A DNA stretch of 64,000 bases. It comes from Novosphingobium sp. NDB2Meth1. Lineage in GTDB: Bacteria; Pseudomonadota; Alphaproteobacteria; Sphingomonadales; Sphingomonadaceae. The stretch spans positions 496,001 to 560,000 of the forward strand of contig NZ_FPEH01000032.1 of NCBI RefSeq assembly GCF_900117425.1. The letters are read 5' to 3'. This document shows, piece after piece, positions 51,092 through 58,910 of this stretch (its first letter is position 1; each line of letters starts with the position of its first letter). The position numbers and the translations under genes are program-made. The notes beneath the pieces are model-generated. The model searched no databases. It was given only the letters and a program-made list of their open reading frames with translations, and was not told the origin of the DNA.

Positions 51092-51880
51092 ATGCGTTTC
51101 AGTCCGTTTCTTGCTCTGGCGCTGGTGGTCGGCGCAGCCGGTGCTGCCGGGGGCTGGTGGGCCATGCATGGCCGTGCCAGCGAGGAACAGCAAGCCGCCG
51201 CCGCTGACGCCAAGCTCGACGGCCAGCTCGCCGAAGCGGGAATTGACGCGCGCAAACGCGGCGCGATCGAGGCACTGGTGCGCAGCTACATCCTCGAACA
51301 TCCCGAAATCCTGCCGGAAGCGATGGACAAGCTGCAGGCGCGCGAGACCGAAGCGCGGCTGGCCCCCTTGCGCGGCGCCCTTGAGACGCCCTTCCCCGGC
51401 GCCATTCTGGGCAACCCGCGAGGCAAGGTAACGCTGGTAGAATTCACCGACTTTTCCTGTACTTATTGCCGCAGCAGCGTCGCCGATGTCGAAGCGCTGG
51501 TGAAGGACAATCCGGACCTGCGCGTGGTGATCCGCGAGCTTCCGATCATCGGGCCCGAGAGCGAGCCCGCCGCCCGCATGGGCCTCGCCGCCGCCGCACA
51601 GGGCAAGTACGCCGCCTTCCACAAGGCCATGTTCTCTGGCGAACGACCAAACAGCACCAGCATCGCTGCCGCCGCGAATGCAGCGGGGGTCGATGCTGCT
51701 TCCGCCACGGCCTTCACCCAGCAGCCCAGCGTGAAGCAGGAACTGGAGCGCAATATCGGCTTCGCGCGCCAGCTCGGCATCAACGGCACTCCGGCGTGGA
51801 GCGTGGGCGGCAAGCTGCTCAGCGGGGCGGTCGGGCGAGAAGCGCTGCAGGCGGCGGTCAACGCAGCCCGCAAAGGCTGA
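51092..51880 (+). CDS. DsbA-family thiol oxidoreductase/disulfide protein
   Basis: 262 residues. An N-terminal hydrophobic segment (about 4-24) acts as signal or anchor. A short helical region ends in YILEHPEILPEAMDKL, typical of the DsbA/ScsC-like 'Com1' group. The thioredoxin domain has the active site C123-TY-C126 and cis-Pro in GINGTPAW. It introduces or shuffles disulfides in the periplasm. Its stop overlaps the start of the next M48 gene (TGATG). Confidence 0.92.
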   Translation: MRFSPFLALALVVGAAGAAGGWWAMHGRASEEQQAAAADAKLDGQLAEAGIDARKRGAIEALVRSYILEHPEILPEAMDKLQARETEARLAPLRGALETPFPGAILGNPRGKVTLVEFTDFSCTYCRSSVADVEALVKDNPDLRVVIRELPIIGPESEPAARMGLAAAAQGKYAAFHKAMFSGERPNSTSIAAAANAAGVDAASATAFTQQPSVKQELERNIGFARQLGINGTPAWSVGGKLLSGAVGREALQAAVNAARKG

Positions 51881-52788
51881 TGTTGGCGCGGCTGGCGTTT
51901 GCTGTGGCCGCACTGGCACTGGGGACCCCGGCGTCCGCGCAGCCGGTCGACGATCTCCAGCAGGACGATGCGCAGGTCCAGACGATCGGCTGGCGACTGA
52001 GCCACGCCAATGCGGGTTTCTGCGCGCGGGCCGCACCGGGGATTGGCCTGCTGCTCGGCGACGCCCAGACATTCGCCGATCCTGAATTGGCGCGCGCTGC
52101 TTACGGCCTCTCCGGCGATATCGCGGTCGCGGCCGTTGCGGCAGGCAGTCCGGCGGAAGCGGCGGGCCTCGCAGTAAACGCAGTGGTGACCGCCGTCGAT
52201 GGCGTGCCAGTCGGACCCGCACCGCGCAAGGGCAGCTGGGACCGCGTCTGGGCGCTGCAAACACGGCTTGAACAGGCTGCGGCGCGCGCTGGCAAGGTCT
52301 CGCTGATGCTTGGCGGCGGACGGGTTGTGACCGTCATGGCCGCACCCTCTTGCGCGGTGCGCTTCATCCTCGACGACGGGAAGAACAATGCCGGCGCCAC
52401 GCGCAGCCAGGTCCGTATCGGCCGCGAGGCGCTCGATCAGCTGGGCGGCGACGAGGCAATGATCGCGGCGGTGCTCGCACACGAACTGGCCCACGCTGCG
52501 CTCGATCACGAGACGCTGCTCGGCCCGGGCAAGCGCAGCACCAATGCCGTCCGCCGCACCGAGCGCGAGGCGGACCGGCTTTCGGTGTGGATCATGGCCA
52601 ATGCCGGTTATCCGCCAGAAGCAGCTCTGCGCATGATCCGCCTGATCCAGCCGCGCGGCCTGCTGGTGATCCCCGGCGCCAGCCACGGCAAGGCGAGCAC
52701 CCGCATGAAGGAAATGGCCGCCGAAATCGCAGTGATGCGCGCCCAGCCCGATACGAACTGGGCGCTCCGCTTCCGGCGCGAGCCTTAG
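51880..52788 (+). CDS. M48-family metalloprotease with PDZ-like domain
   Basis: 302 residues starting in the DsbA-like stop (TGATG). Signal peptide cut after TPASAQ. Residues about 60-150 look like a PDZ domain (IAVAAVAAGSPAEAAGLAVN, then VDGVPVG). The catalytic zinc site is HELAH (201-205) with the third ligand in RTEREADRLSVW. A PDZ in front of a short M48 domain differs from the TPR-tailed neighbour. Coupling to DsbA suggests joint work on periplasmic or outer-membrane protein quality. The end overlaps the convergent HD gene by 4 bp. Confidence 0.85.
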   Translation: MLARLAFAVAALALGTPASAQPVDDLQQDDAQVQTIGWRLSHANAGFCARAAPGIGLLLGDAQTFADPELARAAYGLSGDIAVAAVAAGSPAEAAGLAVNAVVTAVDGVPVGPAPRKGSWDRVWALQTRLEQAAARAGKVSLMLGGGRVVTVMAAPSCAVRFILDDGKNNAGATRSQVRIGREALDQLGGDEAMIAAVLAHELAHAALDHETLLGPGKRSTNAVRRTEREADRLSVWIMANAGYPPEAALRMIRLIQPRGLLVIPGASHGKASTRMKEMAAEIAVMRAQPDTNWALRFRREP

Positions 52789-53408
52789 GCCGGAACCTCG
52801 GTCTTCGCGGCGGTCGTTTCCATCGCGGTGATCGCCGTTTCGTTGCGCGGCCGGGCCATCACGCGGCGCACCATCGGCTCGAAGAATTCCAGCGGCAGCG
52901 TGTCGTAGTCCGGGTCGAACGCGGCCTGATCATACTTCGCGCAGAATTCCGCGCAGGCATCGAAGTACGGATTGCCGCGATGCTTCTCGCGCACATTGCG
53001 GTCGATGCCGAGGTAGTGGAAGTAGTAATACCCCTGGAACGCGCCGTGGTTGCGGCAGATCCACAGCTCTTCCTCGCTCACGAACGGCTGGAGGATCGCG
53101 GCGGCGACTTCGGGATGGTTATAGGAGCCGAGCGTGTCGCCGATGTCATGGAGCAGCGCCATCACGACATAGCTCTCTGGGCGGCCATCGCGGTGCGCGC
53201 GGGTGGCGGTCTGCAGGCTGTGGGTCAGGCGGTCGATCGGGAAGCCCCCGAAATCGCCGTCGAGCAGCTTCAGGTGCGCAAGCACGCGGTCCGGCAGGCC
53301 GGCAGCAAAGCCGACATAGTCGCGCGCGATGATCGCCCAGTCTTCCTGCGTGCCTTCCTCCATCGAATGGAACTGCGCGCGCTCTGCGGAATCGCCGTGA
53401 TGATCCAT
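52785..53408 (-). CDS. HD-domain protein (mixed-valent di-iron oxygenase-like)
   Basis: 207 residues from the ATG at 53408, with GGAGAGAA upstream; a longer frame to 53645 overlaps the kinase gene and is not favoured. HD-fold ligands: H63 (DRLTHSLQTATRA), H87-D88 (ALLHDIGD), then NHPE and CRNHGAF (H121). The spacing, and an added YYFHYLG segment, resemble PhnZ/MIOX-like HD oxygenases more than HD-GYP or nucleotide phosphohydrolases. The substrate is unknown. It is divergent from the LytS-type kinase. Confidence 0.75.
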   Translation of the reverse strand: MDHHGDSAERAQFHSMEEGTQEDWAIIARDYVGFAAGLPDRVLAHLKLLDGDFGGFPIDRLTHSLQTATRAHRDGRPESYVVMALLHDIGDTLGSYNHPEVAAAILQPFVSEEELWICRNHGAFQGYYYFHYLGIDRNVREKHRGNPYFDACAEFCAKYDQAAFDPDYDTLPLEFFEPMVRRVMARPRNETAITAMETTAAKTEVPA

Positions 53409-53503
53409 GGTTCTCTCCCTTTTGCCGGGCAGACTATCCCCTTTGCACCACCTCGAAAAGCCCGCCTGTGGCGCTGCGCGAAACTGTGGGGTACACAGCC
53501 CCC

Positions 53504-54664
53504 ATGGCAATGAAGCTGCCGCTGCGCCCCACGCCGTTCTTCGGCAACAAGAACCGCGCCTTCTGGCGTCTGCAGATGCTCGGCTGGGGCGGCGCGATGC
53601 TGCTGCGCGCGCTCTCCAGCATCGCCAACGGGCAGCCCTGGTCATTCCTGATCATCGTGCTGATCGCCACGATCACCGGCTTCTCGATCAGCCTCATCCT
53701 CTCGGTGATCTACCGCGCGCTGATCAACCGCACCCCGCTGATCACCTGGGGGATCACCGCCGTCGTCCTCGCCATCGCCGTCGGCCTCTATGCCTTCATC
53801 GATTCATGGGTGATCAGCCTCTACCGGACCGAAGGCAATTCCGGCTTCGCGCAGCTGTTTCTCGGCGTGTTCTACCTCGATCTCACGCTGCTCGGCGCGT
53901 GGTCGGCACTTTACTACGCGATCAATTTCTATGTGCAGGTCGAAGAACAGAACGACCAGCTCATGCGGCTCGAAGCGCAAGCGACATCGGCGCAGCTCGC
54001 CATGCTGCGCTACCAGCTCAATCCGCACTTCCTGTTCAACACGCTGAACTCGATCTCCACACTGGTGCTGCTCAAGCAGACCGAACCTGCCAATGCGATG
54101 CTCAGCCGCCTCTCCTCGTTCCTGCGCTATACGCTGATCAACGAACCCACCGGGCGCGTCACCGTGGCGCAGGAAGTGGAGACGCTAAAGCTCTACCTCG
54201 ACATCGAGCGGATGCGCTTCGAGGAGCGGCTCGCTACCGAATTCCGCATCGACGAGGAGGCATCGCCAGCGCTGATGCCGTCGCTGCTGCTGCAGCCTTT
54301 GGTGGAAAACGCGATCAAGTACGCCGTCAGCCCGCTCGAGGAAGGGGCAACGATCACCATAGCGGCGCAACTCGTCGGCCCGGTGCTGCGGGTCACCGTG
54401 TCCGACACCGGCCCGGGGTTGCAACCGGGCACCGACCCTTCGACATTGTTCGGCGTGACCAGTTCTCCCTCGGACTCCACGCGCGTCGGCCTCGCCAATA
54501 TCCGGGACCGGCTCGCGCAGGCCTATGGCGAGAACCAGCGGTTCGAAATCGGCGAGCGGCCGGGTGGAGGCTTCATGGTGGTGATCGAGCTACCCTTCGA
54601 AGCGCGCGAGGAAGCGCCCTCCAGTCGACAGGCTGCCCCGCAACTCGCCTCTCAGCAAAGGTAG
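53504..54664 (+). CDS. LytS-type sensor histidine kinase
   Basis: 386 residues from the ATG at 53504 (MAMKLPLRPT). About four membrane helices in residues 26-145 form the sensor part, with no periplasmic domain. They are followed by a short coiled coil, the His_kinase (5TM-LYT-like) motif LNPHFLFNTLNS with phospho-acceptor H175, and an ATPase domain (LVENAIKYAV, DTGPGLQPG, GLANIRDRL). It pairs with the LytTR regulator whose ATG comes 3 bases after its stop. The stimulus is unknown. Confidence 0.92.
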   Translation: MAMKLPLRPTPFFGNKNRAFWRLQMLGWGGAMLLRALSSIANGQPWSFLIIVLIATITGFSISLILSVIYRALINRTPLITWGITAVVLAIAVGLYAFIDSWVISLYRTEGNSGFAQLFLGVFYLDLTLLGAWSALYYAINFYVQVEEQNDQLMRLEAQATSAQLAMLRYQLNPHFLFNTLNSISTLVLLKQTEPANAMLSRLSSFLRYTLINEPTGRVTVAQEVETLKLYLDIERMRFEERLATEFRIDEEASPALMPSLLLQPLVENAIKYAVSPLEEGATITIAAQLVGPVLRVTVSDTGPGLQPGTDPSTLFGVTSSPSDSTRVGLANIRDRLAQAYGENQRFEIGERPGGGFMVVIELPFEAREEAPSSRQAAPQLASQQR

Positions 54665-54667
54665 CGC

Positions 54668-55465
54668 ATGACCATTCGCACGATCCTCGTCGATGATGAG
54701 AAGCTCGCCATTCAGGGCCTTCAGCTAAGGCTCGAGGCCTTCCCCGATGTCGAGGTGATCGACACCTGCTCCAACGGGCGCGAGGCGATCCGCAAGATCA
54801 AGACCGAGAAGCCCGATCTCGTGTTCTGCGATATCCAGATGCCGGGGTTTGACGGGTTCAGCGTGGTCAGCGGGGTGATCGAGATCGATCCGCCGCTGTT
54901 CGTCTTCGTTACCGCCTATTCCGAGCATGCGATCCGCGCCTTCGAGGCCAATGCGGTCGACTATCTCCTCAAGCCCGTCGAGCCCGCCCGCCTCGCCGAC
55001 GCGCTTGACCGCGCGCGCACCCGTCTTGCCGAAAAGCGCGGGCTGGAAGAGGCCGAGAAGCTGAAAACCGTGCTCGCCGAGGTCGCGCCCGATGCGATGG
55101 AAGGCATTCCGGAGGATAGCGAGCCCGCCGTCGGGCGGTTCGAGAAGCTCATCAACATCAAGGATCGCGGCCAGATCTTCCGCGTCGATGTCGACACCAT
55201 CGAGCGGATCGAGGCGGCGGGCGACTACATGTGCATCTACACCGGCGACAATTCTTTGATCCTGCGCGAAACGATGAAGGACCTCGAACGCCGCCTCGAT
55301 CCGCGCGTGTTCCAGCGCGTCCACCGCTCGAAGATCGTCAACCTCGACCGCGTACGACAGGTCAAGCCGCACACCAATGGCGAATGCTTCCTCGTGCTCG
55401 ACAGCGGCTCGGAAGTGAAAGTCTCCCGCTCCTACCGCGATGTGGTAGCACGCTTCGTGCATTGA
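54668..55465 (+). CDS. LytTR-family response regulator
   Basis: 265 residues. The receiver domain (1-120) has D9-D10, phospho-acceptor D55 (FCDIQMPG), T/Y and K (LLKPVEP). A linker carries a short coiled coil (KRGLEEAEKLKTVLAEVAP). The LytTR DNA-binding domain (about 155-262) has DTIERIEAAGDYMCIYTGDN and FQRVHRSKIVNLDRV. It binds direct-repeat sites as a dimer. Targets are not visible here. The kinase is immediately upstream. Confidence 0.94.
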   Translation: MTIRTILVDDEKLAIQGLQLRLEAFPDVEVIDTCSNGREAIRKIKTEKPDLVFCDIQMPGFDGFSVVSGVIEIDPPLFVFVTAYSEHAIRAFEANAVDYLLKPVEPARLADALDRARTRLAEKRGLEEAEKLKTVLAEVAPDAMEGIPEDSEPAVGRFEKLINIKDRGQIFRVDVDTIERIEAAGDYMCIYTGDNSLILRETMKDLERRLDPRVFQRVHRSKIVNLDRVRQVKPHTNGECFLVLDSGSEVKVSRSYRDVVARFVH

Positions 55466-55504
55466 TGGTTGGCAGCGGGACCGGCCATGGCTAGTCCCGC
55501 TGCC

Positions 55505-56368
55505 ATGACCGACTTCTCCATCCCCGGCTTCGATCTCGAGGCCTTTGTTGCTGCCACGCTTGCCGAGGATCTCGGGCAGGGCCTCCCCGGCGGCGGGCAT
55601 GACGTGACGAGCGAAAGCGTGATCCCGGCGGACGCGCGCTTTGCCGGGGTGATGGATAGCCGCGACGCGATCACCGTCTGTGGGCTGCCGATTGCCGCCG
55701 CGTTCTTCCGTGCGCTCGATCCGACGATGGAAATCGAAGTGCTGGTTGCAGAAGGCGCGCGCGTTGAGCCCGGATCGGCACTGATGCGCCTCACCGGATC
55801 GGCCCGCGCGATGCTCACAGCGGAACGCAGCGCGCTCAACACCGTGCAGCACCTTTCGGGCGTCGCCACGCTCACGCGCCAGTATGTCGATGCAATGGGC
55901 GAGACCAGCGCAAAGCTGCTCGATACCCGCAAGACCATCCCCGGACTGCGCCATCTGGAAAAGTACGCCGTACGCACCGGCGGCGGGGTGAACCACCGCA
56001 TGGGTCTGTGGGACGCGGCGATGATCAAGGACAACCACGTCCTTGTCGCAGGGGGTGTGGCCGAAGCCGTGCGCCGTGCGCTGGCCGCCGGGGTGCGCGA
56101 GGTGATCTGCGAGGTCGACCACATCGACCAGATCGAACCCGCGCTGCAGGCCGGCGCCACCCGCCTGCTGCTCGACAACATGGGGCCGGACACGCTGCGC
56201 GAGGCCGTCGCGCTGGTTGCAGGCCGGGCGCCCTGCGAGGCCTCAGGCGGTGTTCGACTGGAAACCATCGGCGCAATCGCCGCCTCGGGCGTGGACTACG
56301 TCTCGGTCGGCCGCCTGACGCAGAGCGCGCCTGCTGCCGATATCGGGCTCGACTTCACGCCGATCTGA
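55505..56368 (+). CDS. nadC: Nicotinate-nucleotide pyrophosphorylase (quinolinate phosphoribosyltransferase)
   Basis: 287 residues from the ATG at 55505 (in-frame alternatives at 55469 and 55487). Motifs: AEDLGQGLPGGGHDVTSE near the start, ERSALNTVQHLSGVAT, DTRKTIPGLRHLEKYAV (quinolinate- and PRPP-binding Arg/Lys), GGGVNHRMGLWDAAMIKDNH and the C-terminal SGVDYVSVGRLTQS. It converts quinolinate and PRPP to nicotinate mononucleotide in de novo NAD synthesis. nadA and nadB are not in the window. Confidence 0.96.
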   Translation: MTDFSIPGFDLEAFVAATLAEDLGQGLPGGGHDVTSESVIPADARFAGVMDSRDAITVCGLPIAAAFFRALDPTMEIEVLVAEGARVEPGSALMRLTGSARAMLTAERSALNTVQHLSGVATLTRQYVDAMGETSAKLLDTRKTIPGLRHLEKYAVRTGGGVNHRMGLWDAAMIKDNHVLVAGGVAEAVRRALAAGVREVICEVDHIDQIEPALQAGATRLLLDNMGPDTLREAVALVAGRAPCEASGGVRLETIGAIAASGVDYVSVGRLTQSAPAADIGLDFTPI

Positions 56369-56413
56369 ACGCTGATCCGGTTGCCCGCTGGCCGCCACAT
56401 GGTAGTCTCGCCG

Positions 56414-56863
56414 ATGCAAAAGGGGGACACCGCTTTGAGGCCGCCATCGATCATCCGCTTCGAACAATTCTATCTGGGTGCAACCGCAATCACGGTGGTG
56501 CTTCAGATGCTCAATTTCGCCGGGCTGGTCGGGCCAGACCGCAGCGAGGCATTGGGCACTGCCGGAATGCTGATCGTTCTGGCTATGAGCTATGGCATGA
56601 CGTTTCTCTTCTGGTACCTGATCGCCCGCCGCGCGAGCAATATCACGAAGTGGGTGCTGGTGGTCATCACCGTGCTCGGCGTGATCGGCACCGTACCGCT
56701 GCTGATTGCGCAGGGGCAGTCCAACCTTGGCTACTCTCTGATCGTGTCGCTGGTCTTCGTCCTGCAGCTCATCGCCATTGCGTACCTGTTCCGCCGCGAT
56801 GCTGCCGAATGGCTGAAGAGCCGGGGGCAGCACGGGATAGTCGACCTGACTGCGTTCAACTGA
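56414..56863 (+). CDS. Small integral membrane protein, unknown function
   Basis: 149 residues from the ATG at 56414 (MQKGDTALRP); in-frame starts at 56399 and 56381 also exist. Four hydrophobic helices (about 21-41, 51-73, 79-101 and 107-128) with short loops. It is followed by a charged C-terminus (RRDAAEWLKSRGQ). No family motif is recognised. Its stop overlaps the RNase T2 start (TGATG), so the two are cotranslated. Confidence 0.65.
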   Translation: MQKGDTALRPPSIIRFEQFYLGATAITVVLQMLNFAGLVGPDRSEALGTAGMLIVLAMSYGMTFLFWYLIARRASNITKWVLVVITVLGVIGTVPLLIAQGQSNLGYSLIVSLVFVLQLIAIAYLFRRDAAEWLKSRGQHGIVDLTAFN

Positions 56864-57546
56864 TGCGCAAGTTGGCGCTCGCAGCGCTGGGGCTTGCACT
56901 CCCGGCATCGGCGCTGGCTGAGGTTCCGCAATGCAGCATTCCGCCGCAAGTCTCCGCTCCTGCCCTGCCCGCGCCTGATGGCCCGCGCCGCGTCCTGCCT
57001 GTCGCGGGCTATACGCTCGCGCTCAGCTGGTCGCCCGAGTATTGCCGCACCCGCGCGCGCGATCCCCGCGCTGCATTCCAGTGCGGCGGCAAGCTGGGGC
57101 ATTTCGGGTTCATTCTTCACGGACTCTGGCCGGAGTCTTCGCCGGGCAACTGGCCGCAGTGGTGCCCCGCCACCCCGCTCTCCGCCGAGACGGTACGCCG
57201 CAACCTCTGCATGACACCTTCGCCCGATCTCATCGCGCATGAGTGGGCCAAGCATGGCGCTTGCATGACGGCCACGCCGGACAGTTACTTCAGGTCGAGC
57301 GCCGACCTGCTGCGCAGCGTGCGCTTCCCCGACATGGTCCGCCTCTCGCACCGCCCGGGCCTCACCGCGGGCGATCTGCGCACTGCTTTCCGCGCCATTC
57401 CCGCCAGCGCGATCCGCGTGAAGGCCAATCCGCGCGGCTGGCTGGACGAAGTCCACATCTGCTACGGGAAGGACTTCAAGCCCGCTGTCTGCACAGAGCG
57501 CGGTGCTGACGACAGCACGCCGATCAAGATCTGGCGCGGCCGGTAA
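56863..57546 (+). CDS. Ribonuclease T2-family secreted RNase
   Basis: 227 residues with a signal peptide (cut after ASALA), so periplasmic or secreted. Both catalytic segments are intact: CAS-1 FILHGLWPE with its His, and CAS-2 HEWAKHGAC with Glu and two His. Several cysteines (CRTR, FQCGG, QWCPA, NLCM, GACM) fit the usual disulfides. It degrades RNA without base specificity for nutrient scavenging. The start lies in the stop of the upstream membrane protein gene. Confidence 0.93.
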   Translation: MRKLALAALGLALPASALAEVPQCSIPPQVSAPALPAPDGPRRVLPVAGYTLALSWSPEYCRTRARDPRAAFQCGGKLGHFGFILHGLWPESSPGNWPQWCPATPLSAETVRRNLCMTPSPDLIAHEWAKHGACMTATPDSYFRSSADLLRSVRFPDMVRLSHRPGLTAGDLRTAFRAIPASAIRVKANPRGWLDEVHICYGKDFKPAVCTERGADDSTPIKIWRGR

Positions 57547-57587
57547 CCGAAGTACCGGCATATCCGAATCAGTGTGAGGAGGTTCCT

Positions 57588-57974
57588 ATGTCGCTAAGGC
57601 TCGATCACCTTACGATCCTCTCGCGCGATCCCGAGGTCAGCGCTGCGTTCTATGGCTTGTTGCTGCCCAAACTCGGCTTTGTGCAGAAGAAGCCGAGTAT
57701 CTGGGCGAACGACGGCGGCCTCCACATCCAGTTCGGCGCGGCGCATCCCGAAACTCGCGACTATGAGCGCTATGGCGCGGGCCTCAACCACTTCGGCTTC
57801 ACTGCACCCTCGGTGGATATGGTCGAAGCCTTGGCGGCGCAGATGGAGGCGGCAGGCCATGTCGCGCGGCTGCAGCGCTTTCCGGGCGGCACCGTGGCCG
57901 TTTTCCTGCCCGATCCCGATGGCCTGCGCGTCGAAGTCTCGTGGTATCCGCCGGGCACCCCGCCGGTCGATTGA
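57588..57974 (+). CDS. VOC-superfamily protein (glyoxalase-like)
   Basis: 128 residues with the standard single-domain VOC layout: SLRLDHLTILSRDPEVSAAFYG, then GAGLNHFGFTAPSVDMVEALAAQ and VAVFLPDPDGLRVEVSWYPPG. Possible metal ligands are H7 (LDH), H of LNHFGF and E of RVEVSW. GAGGAGG precedes the ATG closely. The substrate is unknown; similar proteins include fosfomycin-resistance-like and extradiol-type folds. It is convergent with tadA, 4 bases apart. Confidence 0.82.
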   Translation: MSLRLDHLTILSRDPEVSAAFYGLLLPKLGFVQKKPSIWANDGGLHIQFGAAHPETRDYERYGAGLNHFGFTAPSVDMVEALAAQMEAAGHVARLQRFPGGTVAVFLPDPDGLRVEVSWYPPGTPPVD

Positions 57975-57978
57975 GCCT

Positions 57979-58434
57979 TCAGCGCCGCGCCTTGAAAAAA
58001 TCGCGCAGCAGTTCTGCCGCCTCGCTCTCGCCAATGCCGGAATAGACTTCGGGGCGGTGCAGGCAGCCGGGCGCGTCGAACACCTTCGCGCCATGCTCCA
58101 CTGCCCCTCCCTTGGGATCGCTCGCGGCGTAGTAGACCCGCGCCAGCCGCGCGTGGACGATCGCACCCGCACACATGGCGCAGGGCTCCAGAGTGACCCA
58201 CAAGTCGCAACCAGTCAGCCGCTCATGCCCCAGCGCAGAGGCTGCCGCACGAATCGCCATGACTTCGGCGTGGGCGGTGGGATCATGATCCTCGCGCGGC
58301 GAATTGTGGGCGGCGGCGATCACCACGCCGTCCTTGACGATCACCGCCCCGATGGGCACTTCACCCGCCTCGGCAGCGCGTGCCGCGGTTTCCAGCGCCC
58401 TACGCATGGGTTCGGGAAGAGGCCAACGGGTCAT
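57979..58434 (-). CDS. tadA: tRNA-specific adenosine deaminase
   Basis: 151 residues. Cytidine-deaminase-fold zinc site: H55-A-E57 in DPTAHAEVMAIR, and C85-AM-C88 in TLEPCAMCAGAIV. The downstream RVYYAASDPKGGAVE and the DFFKARR end are typical of TadA rather than of guanine or cytidine deaminases. It makes inosine at the wobble position of tRNA-Arg(ACG). This is normally an essential gene. Confidence 0.93.
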   Translation of the reverse strand: MTRWPLPEPMRRALETAARAAEAGEVPIGAVIVKDGVVIAAAHNSPREDHDPTAHAEVMAIRAAASALGHERLTGCDLWVTLEPCAMCAGAIVHARLARVYYAASDPKGGAVEHGAKVFDAPGCLHRPEVYSGIGESEAAELLRDFFKARR

Positions 58435-58481
58435 GCCATGGGGCTAGCGCGGCTGGGGCCTCGCATGCAACGTGCGAATCC

Positions 58482-58510
58482 TTGACTTTGCGCCCCGGAT
58501 CGGCAAGAGC
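58482..58510 (+). promoter_or_regulatory. Putative rpmB promoter
   Basis: CTTGACTTTG gives a strong alphaproteobacterial -35 (TTGACT, 58482-58487). The matching -10 region near 58505-58510 (AAGAGC) is weak, so only the -35 is convincing. It lies 72 bases before the rpmB start, in the gap after divergent tadA. Confidence 0.4.
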
Positions 58511-58558
58511 GCGCCCTTCCCGATCCATGATCGTTCAAATTCAAGCGAGTTTTCAGCC

Positions 58559-58843
58559 ATGTCGCGTATCTGCGAACTGACCGGTAAGGGCCGCCAGGTC
58601 GGCCACAACGTGAGCCACGCCAACAACAAGACCAAGCGTCTGTTCCTGCCCAACCTGCAGAACGTCACGCTCATGTCGGAAAAGCTTGATCGCAGCTTCA
58701 AGTTCCGCGTCTCGACCCATGGCCTGCGCTCGGTGGAGCACAACGGCGGTCTCGACAACTGGCTGCTCAAGGCGGCTGACGCCAAGCTCAGCCCGCGCGC
58801 GCTCAAGGTGAAGCGCGAGCTGGTCAAGGCTGTCGCTGCCTGA
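58559..58843 (+). CDS. rpmB: 50S ribosomal protein L28
   Basis: 94 residues, the family length in alphaproteobacteria, from the ATG at 58559 (MSRICELTGKGRQVGHNVSH). The SHANNKTKRLFLPNLQ segment and STHGLRSVEHNGGLDNWL are diagnostic. The cysteine at position 5 stands alone; the zinc-binding CxxC pairs of some L28 proteins are absent, as in the zinc-independent form. Confidence 0.97.
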   Translation: MSRICELTGKGRQVGHNVSHANNKTKRLFLPNLQNVTLMSEKLDRSFKFRVSTHGLRSVEHNGGLDNWLLKAADAKLSPRALKVKRELVKAVAA

Positions 58844-58880
58844 TCGACTTGCCGGGCGGCACGCTGCTGCCTGCGCTGAA

Positions 58881-58910
58881 CGGGCCGGAGCCTAGCGGGC
58901 TTCCGGCCCG
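58881..58910. terminator. Hairpin between convergent rpmB and phytase-like genes
   Basis: Perfect 9-bp arms CGGGCCGGA (58881-58889) and TCCGGCCCG (58902-58910). It overlaps the stop of the leftward gene and lies 38 bases past the rpmB stop, so it may serve both directions. No U-tract is present. Confidence 0.4.
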
